Assembly: GCF_018305005.1 (NCBI RefSeq)
Contig: NZ_JAGQEG010000015.1
Location: 1-64,000 of the forward strand
DNA from: Collimonas silvisoli
GTDB lineage: Bacteria > Pseudomonadota > Gammaproteobacteria > Burkholderiales > Burkholderiaceae_D
Direction: 5' to 3'
DNA length: 64,000 bases
Shown one piece after another: positions 1 to 9,070 of the stretch (positions are counted from its first letter, which is position 1; each line of letters starts with the position of its first letter). The notes under the pieces were generated by a model, which did no database searches, was not told where the DNA came from, and worked only from the letters and a program-made list of their open reading frames with translations. The translations under genes were made by a program, and so were the position numbers.

Positions 1-214
1 CGATATTCAAGTTTGGCATCGGTACCGCTTCGCCCTGGATATCCTTATCGATGCCGGCCATGATTTTCAACAGGGTCGATTTGCCGGAACCGTTCAAGCC
101 CAGCACGCCGATTTTGGCGCCGGGGAAGAACGACAGCGAGATGTCTTTCAGGATTTGACGTTTCGGCGGCACGATCTTGCCGACCTTGTTCATTGTGTAG
201 ACGTATTGGGCCAT
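1..214 (-). CDS. ettA: Energy-dependent translational throttle protein EttA (N-terminal part, cut by window edge)
   Basis: Translating the minus strand from the ATG at 214 gives a protein starting [19 protein letters not shown], followed by a Walker A motif GLNGSGKST at about residues 42-50. This N-terminus is characteristic of EttA, the ABC-F ATPase that binds the ribosomal E site and gates the first elongation steps according to the ATP/ADP ratio. About 71 codons lie in the window; the rest is to the left. The 90 bp between this gene and rarD hold its 5' region. Identification is by recognition of the conserved N-terminus; the second ATPase domain cannot be seen. Confidence 0.9.
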   Translation of the reverse strand, partial: MAQYVYTMNKVGKIVPPKRQILKDISLSFFPGAKIGVLGLNGSGKSTLLKIMAGIDKDIQGEAVPMPNLNI

Positions 215-304
215 GAGGAGCAGTGATAATTAAGTGAATAAAGAAGCAATAAGCAGTTATCTGGACTGCCAAGAATAACCGATGTCCGCCAAGTTGACGA
301 ATCC

Positions 305-1195
305 TTAAGCCGCTGCGCCAGGGCGGGTTGTGAATGTGCGCCACAAACCTTCGGCCGAATACAGCGCCAAAGCGCACCAGATGACGATGAAGCCCGTCAG
401 CCTGGCGCCGTCCAGTTGCTCGTTATACAGCCAGACGCCCAGCAACAGCTGCAGCGAAGGCGTGATGTATTGCAACACGCCGACCAGCGACAGCGGGATG
501 CGGCGGGCGCCGGCGGCAAACATCAGCAGCGGGATCGAGGTGATAGGACCGGCAGCGACCAGCAGCCACCTGGTGGAGGCCGAGGCGCTGACGAAGGTAT
601 TCTGATCCTGCACCGTCGTATAAGCCAGGAAGGCCAGCGCCAGCGGCAGCACCAGCGCCGTCTCCAGCGCCAGGCCAGGCAGGGCGCCAAGGCTGGCGGT
701 CTTGCGCAGCAAACCGTAGCTGCCGAAAGTCACTGCCAACGTCAGCGCAATCCAGGGTGGGTGGCCGGTCTGCCAGGTCAGCCACAGCACGGCGGCGGCG
801 GCCAGCGCAATCGCCAGCCATTGCAGCAGGCGCGGCCGTTCGCGCAAGAACACGCAACCGAGCGCAACGCTAACCATCGGGTTGATGAAATAGCCGAGGC
901 TGGCTTCGACGATGTGATTGTTGTTGACGGCCCAGATATAGGTGGTCCAGTTGGCGGTCAGCAGCAGCGCGCTGGCGACAAAACCGCCGATCACGCGCGG
1001 CTGCCGCAGCACCGGCCCGACCCAGGCCCATTGCTTGCGCACGGTCAGCACGATCACCAGAAACAGGAACGACCACAGCACTCGATGCATGACGATATCG
1101 ACCGGCGGAATCTCGGCTTCCAGCGCCTTGAAGTAAATCGGAAACAAGCCCCACAGGACGTAGGCGGCGATTGCATAAAACATTCCTGCTTGCAT
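305..1195 (-). CDS. rarD: EamA-family transporter RarD
   Basis: A 296-residue, very hydrophobic protein opening MQAGMFYAIAAYVLWGLFPI, with about ten membrane segments in two EamA-like halves. The WGLFPIYFK opening and the SLGYFINP segment near residue 99 are typical of RarD, originally described as a chloramphenicol-sensitivity protein and probably an inner-membrane metabolite exporter. Substrate cannot be told from sequence. The gene runs in the same direction as ettA, 90 bp upstream of it on the minus strand. Start chosen at the ATG that gives the full first membrane helix. Confidence 0.88.
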   Translation of the reverse strand: MQAGMFYAIAAYVLWGLFPIYFKALEAEIPPVDIVMHRVLWSFLFLVIVLTVRKQWAWVGPVLRQPRVIGGFVASALLLTANWTTYIWAVNNNHIVEASLGYFINPMVSVALGCVFLRERPRLLQWLAIALAAAAVLWLTWQTGHPPWIALTLAVTFGSYGLLRKTASLGALPGLALETALVLPLALAFLAYTTVQDQNTFVSASASTRWLLVAAGPITSIPLLMFAAGARRIPLSLVGVLQYITPSLQLLLGVWLYNEQLDGARLTGFIVIWCALALYSAEGLWRTFTTRPGAAA

Positions 1196-1383
1196 GGTGT
1201 GGGTCTATATAAAGTGAAAGAGTGGCGTAAACGTGCGTTGTGTTTCTGGTATTTATTTCGGACGCACTTGCATAACATCCAGCATTTTACGCATAAGCGG
1301 CCAATCTGAGATTGAGGATAGGCATATGGCCGATGGCGGCGCCGGTGTTGCGGGCATCGTGCAAGGCAGCGATGCATTTCTCT

Positions 1384-2613
1384 TCATGCTGCTGCCAGCT
1401 GGCGCTGATGTTCCGGCCGCGCGATAAAGCGATGCACCAGCAAGGAGCCGACACCGCAAATCGCCATCACCGTCATCAGCGGCAAGGCCGTGCTGTCATG
1501 CCACAAGCTCATGCTGACGCCGGACAGGATGCCGAGCCCGAATTGCAAAGTCCCCATCAGCGCCGACGCCGTGCCGGCCTGCCGCCCTTGCTGCGACAAC
1601 GCGATGGCCGACGCATTCGGGCTGATAAAACCGTAACTGGCGAGGAAGCCGAAGAAGCCGAGCAGCAAAATCGCCAGGCTGTTGACGCCGGCAGCGACCA
1701 GCAGCGCCACCAGCAAACTCAAGCCGGCCGGCAGCCACAGGGCGCGGCCGAGGATGGTATCGAGCGTGTGCTTGCCGACCAGGCGGGCGTTGACTTGCGA
1801 AGCGGCGATCAAACCGAAGGCGTTGGTGCCGAACACGAAACCGAAATGCTCAGGCTTGATGCCATGCAGTTCGATCAAGACAAAAGAAGAGCCGGTAATG
1901 TAGGCAAACATGCCGCCCTGGATCAAGCCGCCGACCACCGTGTAGGCGACGAACTGGCGGTCCAGCAACAGCCGTCCATACTGTTTCAGCGTGCGGCCCA
2001 GATGCAGCGGTTCGGCTTTATGGCGGTCGAGCGTTTCTTGCATCGAGTAATGGATCGCGATCAGGCACAACAGGCCAAACGCCGCCAGGCCGCCGAAAAT
2101 CACGCGCCAGCCCCACAGCTTGAGCACCGTGCCGCCGATCAGCGGCGCCAGGATCGGCGCCAGGCCCATCACCAGCATCAACAGCGAAAACGCCTTGGCG
2201 GCGCCGGTAGTGCCGAGCCGGTCGCGGATTACCGCACGGCCGATGACCATGCCGGCGCAACCGCCCAGGCCTTGCACGAAGCGGAAAACAATCAGGGCCG
2301 AGACGTCTTGCGCAAACATGCAGGCGAGCGAGCCCAGCACATACAGCGTCATGCCGACATACAGCGGCGGCTTGCGGCCGAAGCGGTCGCTGATCGGCCC
2401 GTAGAACATCTGGCCGACCGCCAGCCCGACCAGAAAGCTGGCCAGCGTCAGTTGTACCAGATTGCTGCCGACCGCCAGCTGTCGGGCGATGGTGGGGAAG
2501 CTTGGCAGGTACATGTCGATCGAAAGCGGACCGATGGCGGTGAGGGCGCCGAGTAATAGTAGCCAGCCCGGTAGCAGTTTCTCCGGGCCTGGGGTGTCAG
2601 GTGTGTTTGTCAT
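1384..2613 (-). CDS. Bcr/CflA family multidrug efflux MFS transporter
   Basis: 409 residues when started at the ATG at 2613 (MTNTPDTPGPEKLLPGW); an in-frame TTG 21 bp upstream is less likely. The sequence has twelve predicted membrane helices and the Bcr/CflA signature at the first helix (GPLSIDMYLPSFPTIA). The MFS loop motif between helices 2 and 3 (GPISDRFGRKPPL) is clear. Members export bicyclomycin, sulfonamides or chloramphenicol with proton antiport in the inner membrane; the substrate here is unknown. The gene marks the left border of an AT-richer inserted region starting around 2.8 kb. Confidence 0.88.
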   Translation of the reverse strand: MTNTPDTPGPEKLLPGWLLLLGALTAIGPLSIDMYLPSFPTIARQLAVGSNLVQLTLASFLVGLAVGQMFYGPISDRFGRKPPLYVGMTLYVLGSLACMFAQDVSALIVFRFVQGLGGCAGMVIGRAVIRDRLGTTGAAKAFSLLMLVMGLAPILAPLIGGTVLKLWGWRVIFGGLAAFGLLCLIAIHYSMQETLDRHKAEPLHLGRTLKQYGRLLLDRQFVAYTVVGGLIQGGMFAYITGSSFVLIELHGIKPEHFGFVFGTNAFGLIAASQVNARLVGKHTLDTILGRALWLPAGLSLLVALLVAAGVNSLAILLLGFFGFLASYGFISPNASAIALSQQGRQAGTASALMGTLQFGLGILSGVSMSLWHDSTALPLMTVMAICGVGSLLVHRFIARPEHQRQLAAA

Positions 2614-3223
2614 GGGGTACTCGGAATTGCACAATTTGCTTGTGCTTCAGTCGTTATTTACAGCGGGTGGAATGCGCCGGCGGGGAGGCCGGGCGGTGCG
2701 CTAGATATGGATCTAGTCCAGGCGACCTGGAACAGCTGCACATGTTACACGAACATCGTGATATTTGCCGGCGGCGGGTCGGTGACGGAAATGGTAGTTT
2801 TGCTTTCATGGGATCCTCTCGTGAGCGTACTGTCCCCCCTATTTGAGATGTCCACAAATCGGGGCTACCTCACACGTTAGGCTTCAGTCCTTCACAAACC
2901 CTCTGCTATATCACCGAACCTCATAATTTCAACTGATGGTGGAATGCATCTTTATCCTCGGCGTCGCCACCGATTCGGGATCGTATCGCGATGCGTCATT
3001 TCGCCGAACGCTCAAGAACTTGTAAACACCCACGTAGTAATGACCTCTTTGGTCGAAAAGCTGTCTCTTTTACGCATTTTTCCTTAAAACCTAACTCCGG
3101 CGTTTGTTTTACCTTAATTTGATAGTAAACTTCATTAAAGTATTAGAATTAATCCTAAATCAAGGTCTGGTGCGGAAATCTACGTAACCAATACACGCAC
3201 TTAGTGAGCGAAGCGGCGAAACG
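2614..3223. other. Gene-poor border of the restriction-modification island
   Basis: 610 bp without a convincing gene. Base composition falls from GC-rich near 2700 to clearly AT-rich from about 3000, which marks entry into a foreign segment. Short frames exist, for example a minus-strand 51-codon frame from 2808 behind a GAGAGG sequence, but none has recognisable content. The stretch around 2815-2870 (CTGTCCCCCCTATTTGAG and flanks) resembles the kind of sequence found at insertion-sequence ends, but no matching inverted repeat or transposase was found. The last 100 bp hold the predicted promoter of the downstream operon. Confidence 0.4.
3119..3158 (+). promoter_or_regulatory. Predicted promoter with overlapping palindromic operator
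   Basis: A -35-like TTGATA (3119-3124) is followed after 16 bp by TATTAG (3141-3146). The near-perfect 16-bp palindrome TTAGAATT/AATCCTAA (one mismatch, 3143-3158) overlaps the -10 element. This suggests that a dimeric DNA-binding protein, most simply the HTH protein encoded just downstream, represses its own operon. Inferred from sequence only. Confidence 0.45.
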
Positions 3224-3529
3224 ATGGATTACGCGGAGTTCAAGCGACAATTGGGAAAAGCCGGCATATCCATCAAAGACTTTGCGTCTTTGTTGAAACT
3301 GCAACCGACGTCTATCAGCAACTACGCACGTGCTGGGAAAGTCTCAGACCATCTAGCCGTCATCGCTTGCCTGATGGGGGAAATGGCTGAGAACGGTTTG
3401 GATTACCGCCTTGTGATTGAGCAGCTCGCGTTAGAGCCGAATAGGCCTCGGGGCGGTCGACAAACGGCTTTTCATATGCAGCAACAGTTGTTTGATCTAA
3501 CCAATGCGCCGATCGGCGAGAAGAAGTGA
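3224..3529 (+). CDS. Small helix-turn-helix protein at head of a restriction-modification operon
   Basis: 101 residues. Residues about 15-45 (AGISIKDFASLLKLQPTSISNYAR) have the spacing of a phage-repressor-like helix-turn-helix, with the recognition helix around PTSISNYAR. The rest is alpha-helical with no recognised domain. The stop overlaps the GTG start of the methylase gene by 4 bp, so the two are translationally coupled. By position it could be a controller protein that times methylase and nuclease expression, as in type II systems with C proteins, and the palindrome 65 bp upstream is a candidate site. It is not obviously a member of the classical C-protein family. Confidence 0.7.
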   Translation: MDYAEFKRQLGKAGISIKDFASLLKLQPTSISNYARAGKVSDHLAVIACLMGEMAENGLDYRLVIEQLALEPNRPRGGRQTAFHMQQQLFDLTNAPIGEKK

Positions 3530-6500
3530 CCGACGTGGCAAAAGATAATTACCCTGACGTGTTACATACATTGGACGGTGCTCCGGGCCGGCTGGTGCGC
3601 GTCAGGGCGCCTACGCTGGATCATGCGTCGCGATTCGCGTACGCGGATCTACGCTCTCCCCGGCTAGTGGCAACTGGCGTTACCATCGATGCCATCTGGG
3701 AAATCGACGGCGTACCGGTACTGTATATCGTGCAAGGCAGTTTGTTGGATGCCCCTTCCGCACCTGTCGATACTGTCGCCCGGCTTCTCGCTGCGAGAGG
3801 CCATGCTGCATGTGTGGCTTACGTCAATGGAGGCTTACTCACAATGCATCCTTGTGTTTTGCAGAATGCATCGCAATCAAGAGCCGAGGTTTCACTCCCT
3901 GACTTATCGACCGTTCTTAGTGAGCTGGCGCAAGGCATCGAGCGGCAATCGCTTGCGGGCGTATTTGCTGCCGCAAGGAATGTTGCCGTTGGATCGCGGT
4001 TGCTTGAGCTGTTTCGGCAGGTTGCCACGACTGTGCATCGCGAGCTTTCATTTGATTCCGAAGTCGCAAAGCGACGTACATGTCTGGCATTGATTGGACG
4101 AGCTATCTTTGCACGGTTTTTATTTGATCGTGGAATTCTGTCTTTTGCGACTGCACCGCAACTGTTTCAAAAGCAATCGACAGACGGTTTGCCAGCATGG
4201 TTCGAAGACGATCAACAGACCGCAGAGTTGTTTGTGTGGCTCGACGAAACATTCAACGGCGAATTTCTACCAATATTTCCCAATCAGGCACGTAATTGCT
4301 CTGCCAACCAGTACGCGACGCTGATAAAGGCTTTGGGAACGCTTGCAAAAAGCGAAATTCGAAAAATTATTCTGAACGTCGACGCGCGTAGTCAGGCGCA
4401 GTTGCCGTTTGCCGATCCGGTAATGTGCTTGGATTATTCCCATATCCCGGTCGGCTTGCTTAGTGAGATCTACGAAGATTTCACGCATGCCTTTGACGAG
4501 GAGGCGGCTGCGCGCGATAGTCGTCATTACACTCCCCGCGTTATTGCATCCTTGATGGTCAGCCAAGTGTTTGATGCGTTGCCGGTTCATGAGCGTACGA
4601 CAGCTTCTGTGTTGGATCCGGCCGCGGGAGCCGGCGTGTTCCTGGTGCTCACCCTGCAACGAATTGTGCTCGAACTCTGGCGCAGTACGAACCAACAGCC
4701 TACGGCAGCACAAATTCGTCAAATCCTTTATGGTCAACTACGTGGGTTCGACAAGGATGGGGATGCGCTTATGCTCGCGACGCTGAGCTTGTACCTTGCG
4801 GCCGTCGAACTTACTGCGGACCCAACTCCGCCGAAAACCTTGCTGTTTCCAAAACCTCTGTTGGGATCAGTTTTAATCCACGTCGACACAGACGAACTTG
4901 GAAGTCTCGGCGCATCAATCGACGTAGATTGGAACAAGAAATTCGACGTCGTTATTGGCAATCCACCGTGGACGTCGCAGACTGGAGGAACTCAACTTTC
5001 CAGCGCAGTGCGTCATATCGCAAGTCGCGTCATGAGCTCAGACGACGAGGCCAGCAAAGAAGTGTATCAACTTCGTGACTATCATGCTGACATCCCATTC
5101 GTTTGGCGAGCGATGGAGTGGGCCAAGCCTGGCGCTTGGATAGCGTTTGTTTTGCACGGACGTTTTCTGTTTCAGACCTCGATCCAGGCTCGCCGTCAGC
5201 GGGAGCCACTCTTGAATCATCTAGATGTCACCGGGATTTTGAATGCTGCTGATTTCGCTGATGATAAGTTTATTTGGCCAGGAATTGGTCAGCCGTTCTG
5301 TGTGCTTTTCGCAAAAAACCAGAAACCATCGCAAGATGCGGCGTTCTGGATGCAGCAAATGTATCGTGATCCTGCACTGAATGCGTTATCGCGTCTCCGA
5401 TTGGACCCGACCAATGTTTGTGCGTTTACTCGGGAAGAATGGGAGACGCAGCCTTGGATAATGAAAACCGCTTATCGCGGTAACCAGTACGACATCGGTA
5501 TTATTCGCAAAATGAAATCTTCTTCCGGCCGCCGTCAGAAAATAGAATTGGGCGTGCACTGGACGGAAGTTCTTAAAGGTAAGAGCGGTGAAGGTTTTAA
5601 GGTCGGCAACAAGAAGCGCTCCGGTGAGGCATTGCGCGCTTTGAATGGGCGTCACTTGGCGGCGACCAAGATCCTACCAGCTTATATTGACCCGGAGCGC
5701 TTGGAACCGTTTGCGGTGGAGAAACTGGAAGCAGCGCGCGATTTTGATATTTACCGTCCGCCACTGGTTGTTGTGAAGGAAGCTGGTTTTTCTTTAAAAG
5801 AGCGAAAGCTTCGGGCTGCGCTGGCTTTTTCTTCGACCCCTATCGTGTATTCAGAATCGTATTTTGGATATAGCGCTTATGGTTGCAAAGACGCCACTAT
5901 GCATCTCAATTATCTTTTCTTGTTATCCAACAGTCGGCTGCTTACCTACTATCTGTTGATGACGGATGAGAAACTTGGCGCTGAGCGCCGGGCGATTAAT
6001 AAAGCGACATTTGAATCATTCCCCATCGTGCCACTCGCTGGCCTGACTGATGCGGAACGCCTGCAAATCGATGATTTCTCCGAGCGATTTCGAACAGGCG
6101 TGCCGGACGATGAATTGTGGTTTGCGTTAGACCGCTGGGTGGAAGCGCTTTACGGTTTTACAGAAATTGAATGTGATGCCATTACCGATACGCTGGCCAC
6201 CAATATGCCTTATGGCGATGTGCGCGACTCTAGCGTTAGCGCGCCCACTCTGCGCGAGATCGATGGATTTCAGGAGGTTATAAGCCGAAGCATTAACATA
6301 CTGTTGTCACAAGATGGCGTCGAACTAAAATTTGCACGATTAAATTCAGTTTCAAACAACGCTTGGCTATTTCTCCAGGCTAGCCCGGCCCAGCAAGTAG
6401 CCAATGCACCTACCAAAGATGGGGCGCTTGCCAAACTTGCTGCGGCACTTGGCGAGAACATCGGATCGTCGCATGCCTTTATCAAGGAGAGTGACGGGAG

Positions 6501-6615
6501 CTATCTGATCGGTGTTCTGTTTCAAAAACGGTTCCTCACGCGTACGAAAGCGCGTGTGGTTGCGCAATTTTTCATCGAACAATGGGATCGCGAGCATGAC
6601 GCAGTTGTGCATTAG
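3526..6615 (+). CDS. Eco57I-like N6-adenine DNA methyltransferase
   Basis: 1029 residues from a GTG start overlapping the upstream stop. Visible motifs are RHYTPRVIAS ahead of the methylase core, the SAM-binding motif I DPAAGAGVF (from residue 363) and catalytic motif IV NPPW (residues 479-482), which is the signature of N6-adenine methylases. The C-terminal half carries the NYLFLLSNSRLLTYYL segment common in Eco57I/type IIG and BREX-type enzymes and presumably the target-recognition domain. The first 130 residues form an unassigned domain without an evident nuclease motif, so cleavage probably comes from the next gene. Codon use is less GC-rich than in neighbours. Role: methylation of adenine in a specific site to mark self DNA. 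Confidence 0.85.
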   Translation: MTDVAKDNYPDVLHTLDGAPGRLVRVRAPTLDHASRFAYADLRSPRLVATGVTIDAIWEIDGVPVLYIVQGSLLDAPSAPVDTVARLLAARGHAACVAYVNGGLLTMHPCVLQNASQSRAEVSLPDLSTVLSELAQGIERQSLAGVFAAARNVAVGSRLLELFRQVATTVHRELSFDSEVAKRRTCLALIGRAIFARFLFDRGILSFATAPQLFQKQSTDGLPAWFEDDQQTAELFVWLDETFNGEFLPIFPNQARNCSANQYATLIKALGTLAKSEIRKIILNVDARSQAQLPFADPVMCLDYSHIPVGLLSEIYEDFTHAFDEEAAARDSRHYTPRVIASLMVSQVFDALPVHERTTASVLDPAAGAGVFLVLTLQRIVLELWRSTNQQPTAAQIRQILYGQLRGFDKDGDALMLATLSLYLAAVELTADPTPPKTLLFPKPLLGSVLIHVDTDELGSLGASIDVDWNKKFDVVIGNPPWTSQTGGTQLSSAVRHIASRVMSSDDEASKEVYQLRDYHADIPFVWRAMEWAKPGAWIAFVLHGRFLFQTSIQARRQREPLLNHLDVTGILNAADFADDKFIWPGIGQPFCVLFAKNQKPSQDAAFWMQQMYRDPALNALSRLRLDPTNVCAFTREEWETQPWIMKTAYRGNQYDIGIIRKMKSSSGRRQKIELGVHWTEVLKGKSGEGFKVGNKKRSGEALRALNGRHLAATKILPAYIDPERLEPFAVEKLEAARDFDIYRPPLVVVKEAGFSLKERKLRAALAFSSTPIVYSESYFGYSAYGCKDATMHLNYLFLLSNSRLLTYYLLMTDEKLGAERRAINKATFESFPIVPLAGLTDAERLQIDDFSERFRTGVPDDELWFALDRWVEALYGFTEIECDAITDTLATNMPYGDVRDSSVSAPTLREIDGFQEVISRSINILLSQDGVELKFARLNSVSNNAWLFLQASPAQQVANAPTKDGALAKLAAALGENIGSSHAFIKESDGSYLIGVLFQKRFLTRTKARVVAQFFIEQWDREHDAVVH

Positions 6616-7303
6616 ACCTGACCCAACTCCCCAGGAAATACCGCGACGAAGTATGGCAATCGTTGCGAAGGCGATCTTATTGGCTTGGGATACATTGAAT
6701 ACGCCGGGTTACAGACCTAGTCCGAACGCCCCTATTTTCACTAGTTTTTCGGATGAAAACGATGTCACCGATCAATTGGTCACAATACTGAACACGATGG
6801 CCGACAATGGCGATGCAGTATTGGGATTCAGCAACGAGTATTTTCAAACAATTGAAATTGGAAGTCGGCAGCCGAATGCGGCGCATACAAATTTTGGGAA
6901 CCAGCCAGATTTTGTGATCCGACCGCAGAAGCGACCTTCCGGGGTCCCGAGTGCGACATATGGTGTCTACGTCGAATGTAAGACGATCGACGAAACCAAA
7001 GGCATCAACCTGTACATAACAAAAGGGATTAAGCGTTTCGTCGACGAACGCTACGCCTGGTCAATGAAGCACGGTCTGATGCTCGGATATGTGTTTACAG
7101 ATGAGCGGTTGCCAGCGGCTCTTGATACCGGGTTCACCGCATTGCGCAAAAAGGAATATAAATTTCTGAAATCTGTATCGCCGACTGCACAAAGTGCTTT
7201 GTTTCCAGGATGTGAGGTCCACGAAACAACACACCCACGTACAAGTATATCGACGCCTATTCGGCTGGACCATATGTGGTTGCCACGTGATTTTTCTTAT
7301 TAG
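6596..7303 (+). CDS. PD-(D/E)xK family restriction-type endonuclease (predicted)
   Basis: 235 residues from the ATG at 6596, which overlaps the methylase end by 20 bp and has GGGA about ten bases upstream; a second ATG at 6653 is possible. The core has Asp105 in QPDFVIRP, then after a loop YVECK with Glu127 and Lys129, the usual PD...ExK arrangement of a metal-dependent nuclease. No family name was recognised. Its overlap with a DNA methylase and an HTH gene makes a restriction endonuclease the likeliest role, cutting unmethylated sites. A modification-dependent nuclease is the alternative. The gene lies at the end of the AT-richer island. Confidence 0.72.
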   Translation: MTQLCIRPDPTPQEIPRRSMAIVAKAILLAWDTLNTPGYRPSPNAPIFTSFSDENDVTDQLVTILNTMADNGDAVLGFSNEYFQTIEIGSRQPNAAHTNFGNQPDFVIRPQKRPSGVPSATYGVYVECKTIDETKGINLYITKGIKRFVDERYAWSMKHGLMLGYVFTDERLPAALDTGFTALRKKEYKFLKSVSPTAQSALFPGCEVHETTHPRTSISTPIRLDHMWLPRDFSY

Positions 7304-7736
7304 CCTTTGAGTAAATGGTGTCTGATTGACTATGACTCCCTGTCTTTGTGTAAGGCGGGTATATGGCGACTGTTCTCGGAATTAGAACAAATGGAAGAGT
7401 AGACCATCCTACTTGAACGTCCGCAAGCAACAAAATCGGGATGTATTTTTTCGTCCTTCCTGCTTGCGGCATGCACTTACGTTTGTTGCAGATGACATGC
7501 AGATAGATAAGTGTTGATGTAGTGGTCATTTCGCATTAGCGCCTGCCAACAAAACCGGGACATCTGTTACCTACGTCTCCGGTCTATACACTTCGCTAAA
7601 GAAAGTAAGCAAAGGAAGGGGCGGAGCACTGCTACTACCAAAGCTGTCGCCTCCACAGGAGGTCCCCAAATGCGGAATTCACGTCAACAGCAACTTCAAC
7701 AGCCTTGTTGTTAAGCCGTTGGTTTTTACGCCAATA
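7304..7736. other. Gene-free right border of the island
   Basis: 433 bp with no supportable gene on either strand. Composition returns from AT-rich to GC-rich across it. A short hairpin CCTCC-ACA-GGAGG lies near 7650. No tRNA, integrase or obvious direct repeat matching the left border was seen, so the mechanism by which the 2.8-7.7 kb segment arrived is not evident. Confidence 0.4.
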
Positions 7737-8975
7737 TTACGCTGCTAAGAAATCCAGCAAAGTCATGGCGATTACCTTGGTCGCTTTGCGTAGGTCATCT
7801 AACGCCAAATTTTCATCGGCTTGCTTGGCGTTGGATTCCATCAGGGTGCGGGGGCCGGCGCCGTATAGGACTACGGGGATGCCGTGTTCGCCGTAGAGAC
7901 GGGCGTCGGTGTATAGCGCTGAGCCGTTGGCTGGGATGGCTTCGCCTAGGACTGTCTGGGCGTTTTTCTGTATGCTGGCCAGCAGCTTTTCATGGCCTGG
8001 CAATGGGCGCAGGGCGCGTGCCAGCAGCAGGCGTTTGATCTCGACGCGGATGCCTGGCAAGCCGGCTACTGCGGCTTCGATCATGGCGCGGACTTCGGCT
8101 TCGACAGTTGCCGGGTCTTCTTCCGGAATCATGCGGCGGTCCATCTTCAGCACGACTTTGCCCGGCACTACATTGGTGTTGGTGCCGCCGTCGATGCGGC
8201 CTACGATCATGGTCGGATGGGTAATGCCGGGAATTCCTGAACTGATTTTTTTCAGGTCTGGCAGCTTGGCGTAGATGGCTTGCAGGATTTTGATTGCGGC
8301 TTGCAGGGCGTCGTGACCGGTTTCCGGCATCGAGCCGTGAGTGGCTTTACCGTGCACTGTCACTTCAAACTGCAAACAGGCGTTGTGCGCGGTGACCACG
8401 TTGTAGCTGAAACCCGGGCCGATCACCAGATCCGGTTTGGTCAATTGGTTTTCCAGCAGCCAGGCCGGTCCTAGCAAGCCGCCGAATTCTTCGTCGTAGG
8501 TGAAGTGCAGTTCGAGCGCGCCTTTGAGCGGTACGCCGAGTGCTTCCAGCGCGCGCACGGCGAAAATATAGGTGGCGAAATCGCCTTTTGAAACCGTGGT
8601 GGCGCGGCCGTAGATGCGGCCGTTTTCGATCTCGCCGCCATACGGCTGGTTGGTCCAGCCTTCGCCTGGAGGCACTACGTCGCCATGCGCATTGAGCGCC
8701 AGCGTCGGGCCTGCTCCTGCGTACCGGCGGCGGACGATCAGGTTGGTGATGCTTTCCATGCCATAGTCTTTGACGGTGGCGGCCGGTACGGGATGTTTTT
8801 CTGCCTGCCAGCCCCATCCGGTCATCAGCTCGGCGACCGCATCGGCATGCGGCGCGTTGTTGCCGGGTGGGGTGTCGGTCGGGATGCGGACGATCTTTTG
8901 CAGGAAACCGACTTCTTCGTCAAAGTGGCTGTCGATCCAGTTGCTGAGCTGTTCGGATAACTTTGTGGTAGACAT
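7737..8975 (-). CDS. M20-family metallopeptidase/deacylase (ArgE/DapE-like)
   Basis: 412 residues if started at the ATG at 8975 (MSTTKLSEQLSNWIDSHF). A longer in-frame start at 9053 has a better GAGGTG upstream sequence but adds 26 residues of poor-quality N-terminus. Family features are the metal-binding LALNAHGDVVPPGEGW, the catalytic acidic segment YDEEFGGLLGP and a C-terminal YGAGP motif. These zinc enzymes hydrolyse N-acyl amino acids or small peptides in the cytoplasm. It follows dadA and alr on the same strand with a 95-bp gap to alr, so it may be co-transcribed and act on amino-acid derivatives, but the substrate is unknown. Confidence 0.8.
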   Translation of the reverse strand: MSTTKLSEQLSNWIDSHFDEEVGFLQKIVRIPTDTPPGNNAPHADAVAELMTGWGWQAEKHPVPAATVKDYGMESITNLIVRRRYAGAGPTLALNAHGDVVPPGEGWTNQPYGGEIENGRIYGRATTVSKGDFATYIFAVRALEALGVPLKGALELHFTYDEEFGGLLGPAWLLENQLTKPDLVIGPGFSYNVVTAHNACLQFEVTVHGKATHGSMPETGHDALQAAIKILQAIYAKLPDLKKISSGIPGITHPTMIVGRIDGGTNTNVVPGKVVLKMDRRMIPEEDPATVEAEVRAMIEAAVAGLPGIRVEIKRLLLARALRPLPGHEKLLASIQKNAQTVLGEAIPANGSALYTDARLYGEHGIPVVLYGAGPRTLMESNAKQADENLALDDLRKATKVIAMTLLDFLAA

Positions 8976-9070
8976 GATGGCCAATAGGGAGGTGTAAAAA
9001 GTAATTGATTTTACGACTTTGGCATGCAAGCGGGTAAGTCTGCCAGCATTCACCTCAAAGCGGCGGGCGG

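Noticed and set aside
416-2556. Long plus-strand open frames opposite rarD and the MFS transporter (297 and 414 codons)
   Set aside because: They are Arg/Gln/His/Ala-rich antisense frames produced by high-GC codon use of the real membrane-protein genes and show no domain.
2650-2880. Insertion-sequence remnant left of the methylase operon
   Set aside because: The sequence looks like an IS end by eye, but no transposase frame, second terminal repeat or target duplication was found.
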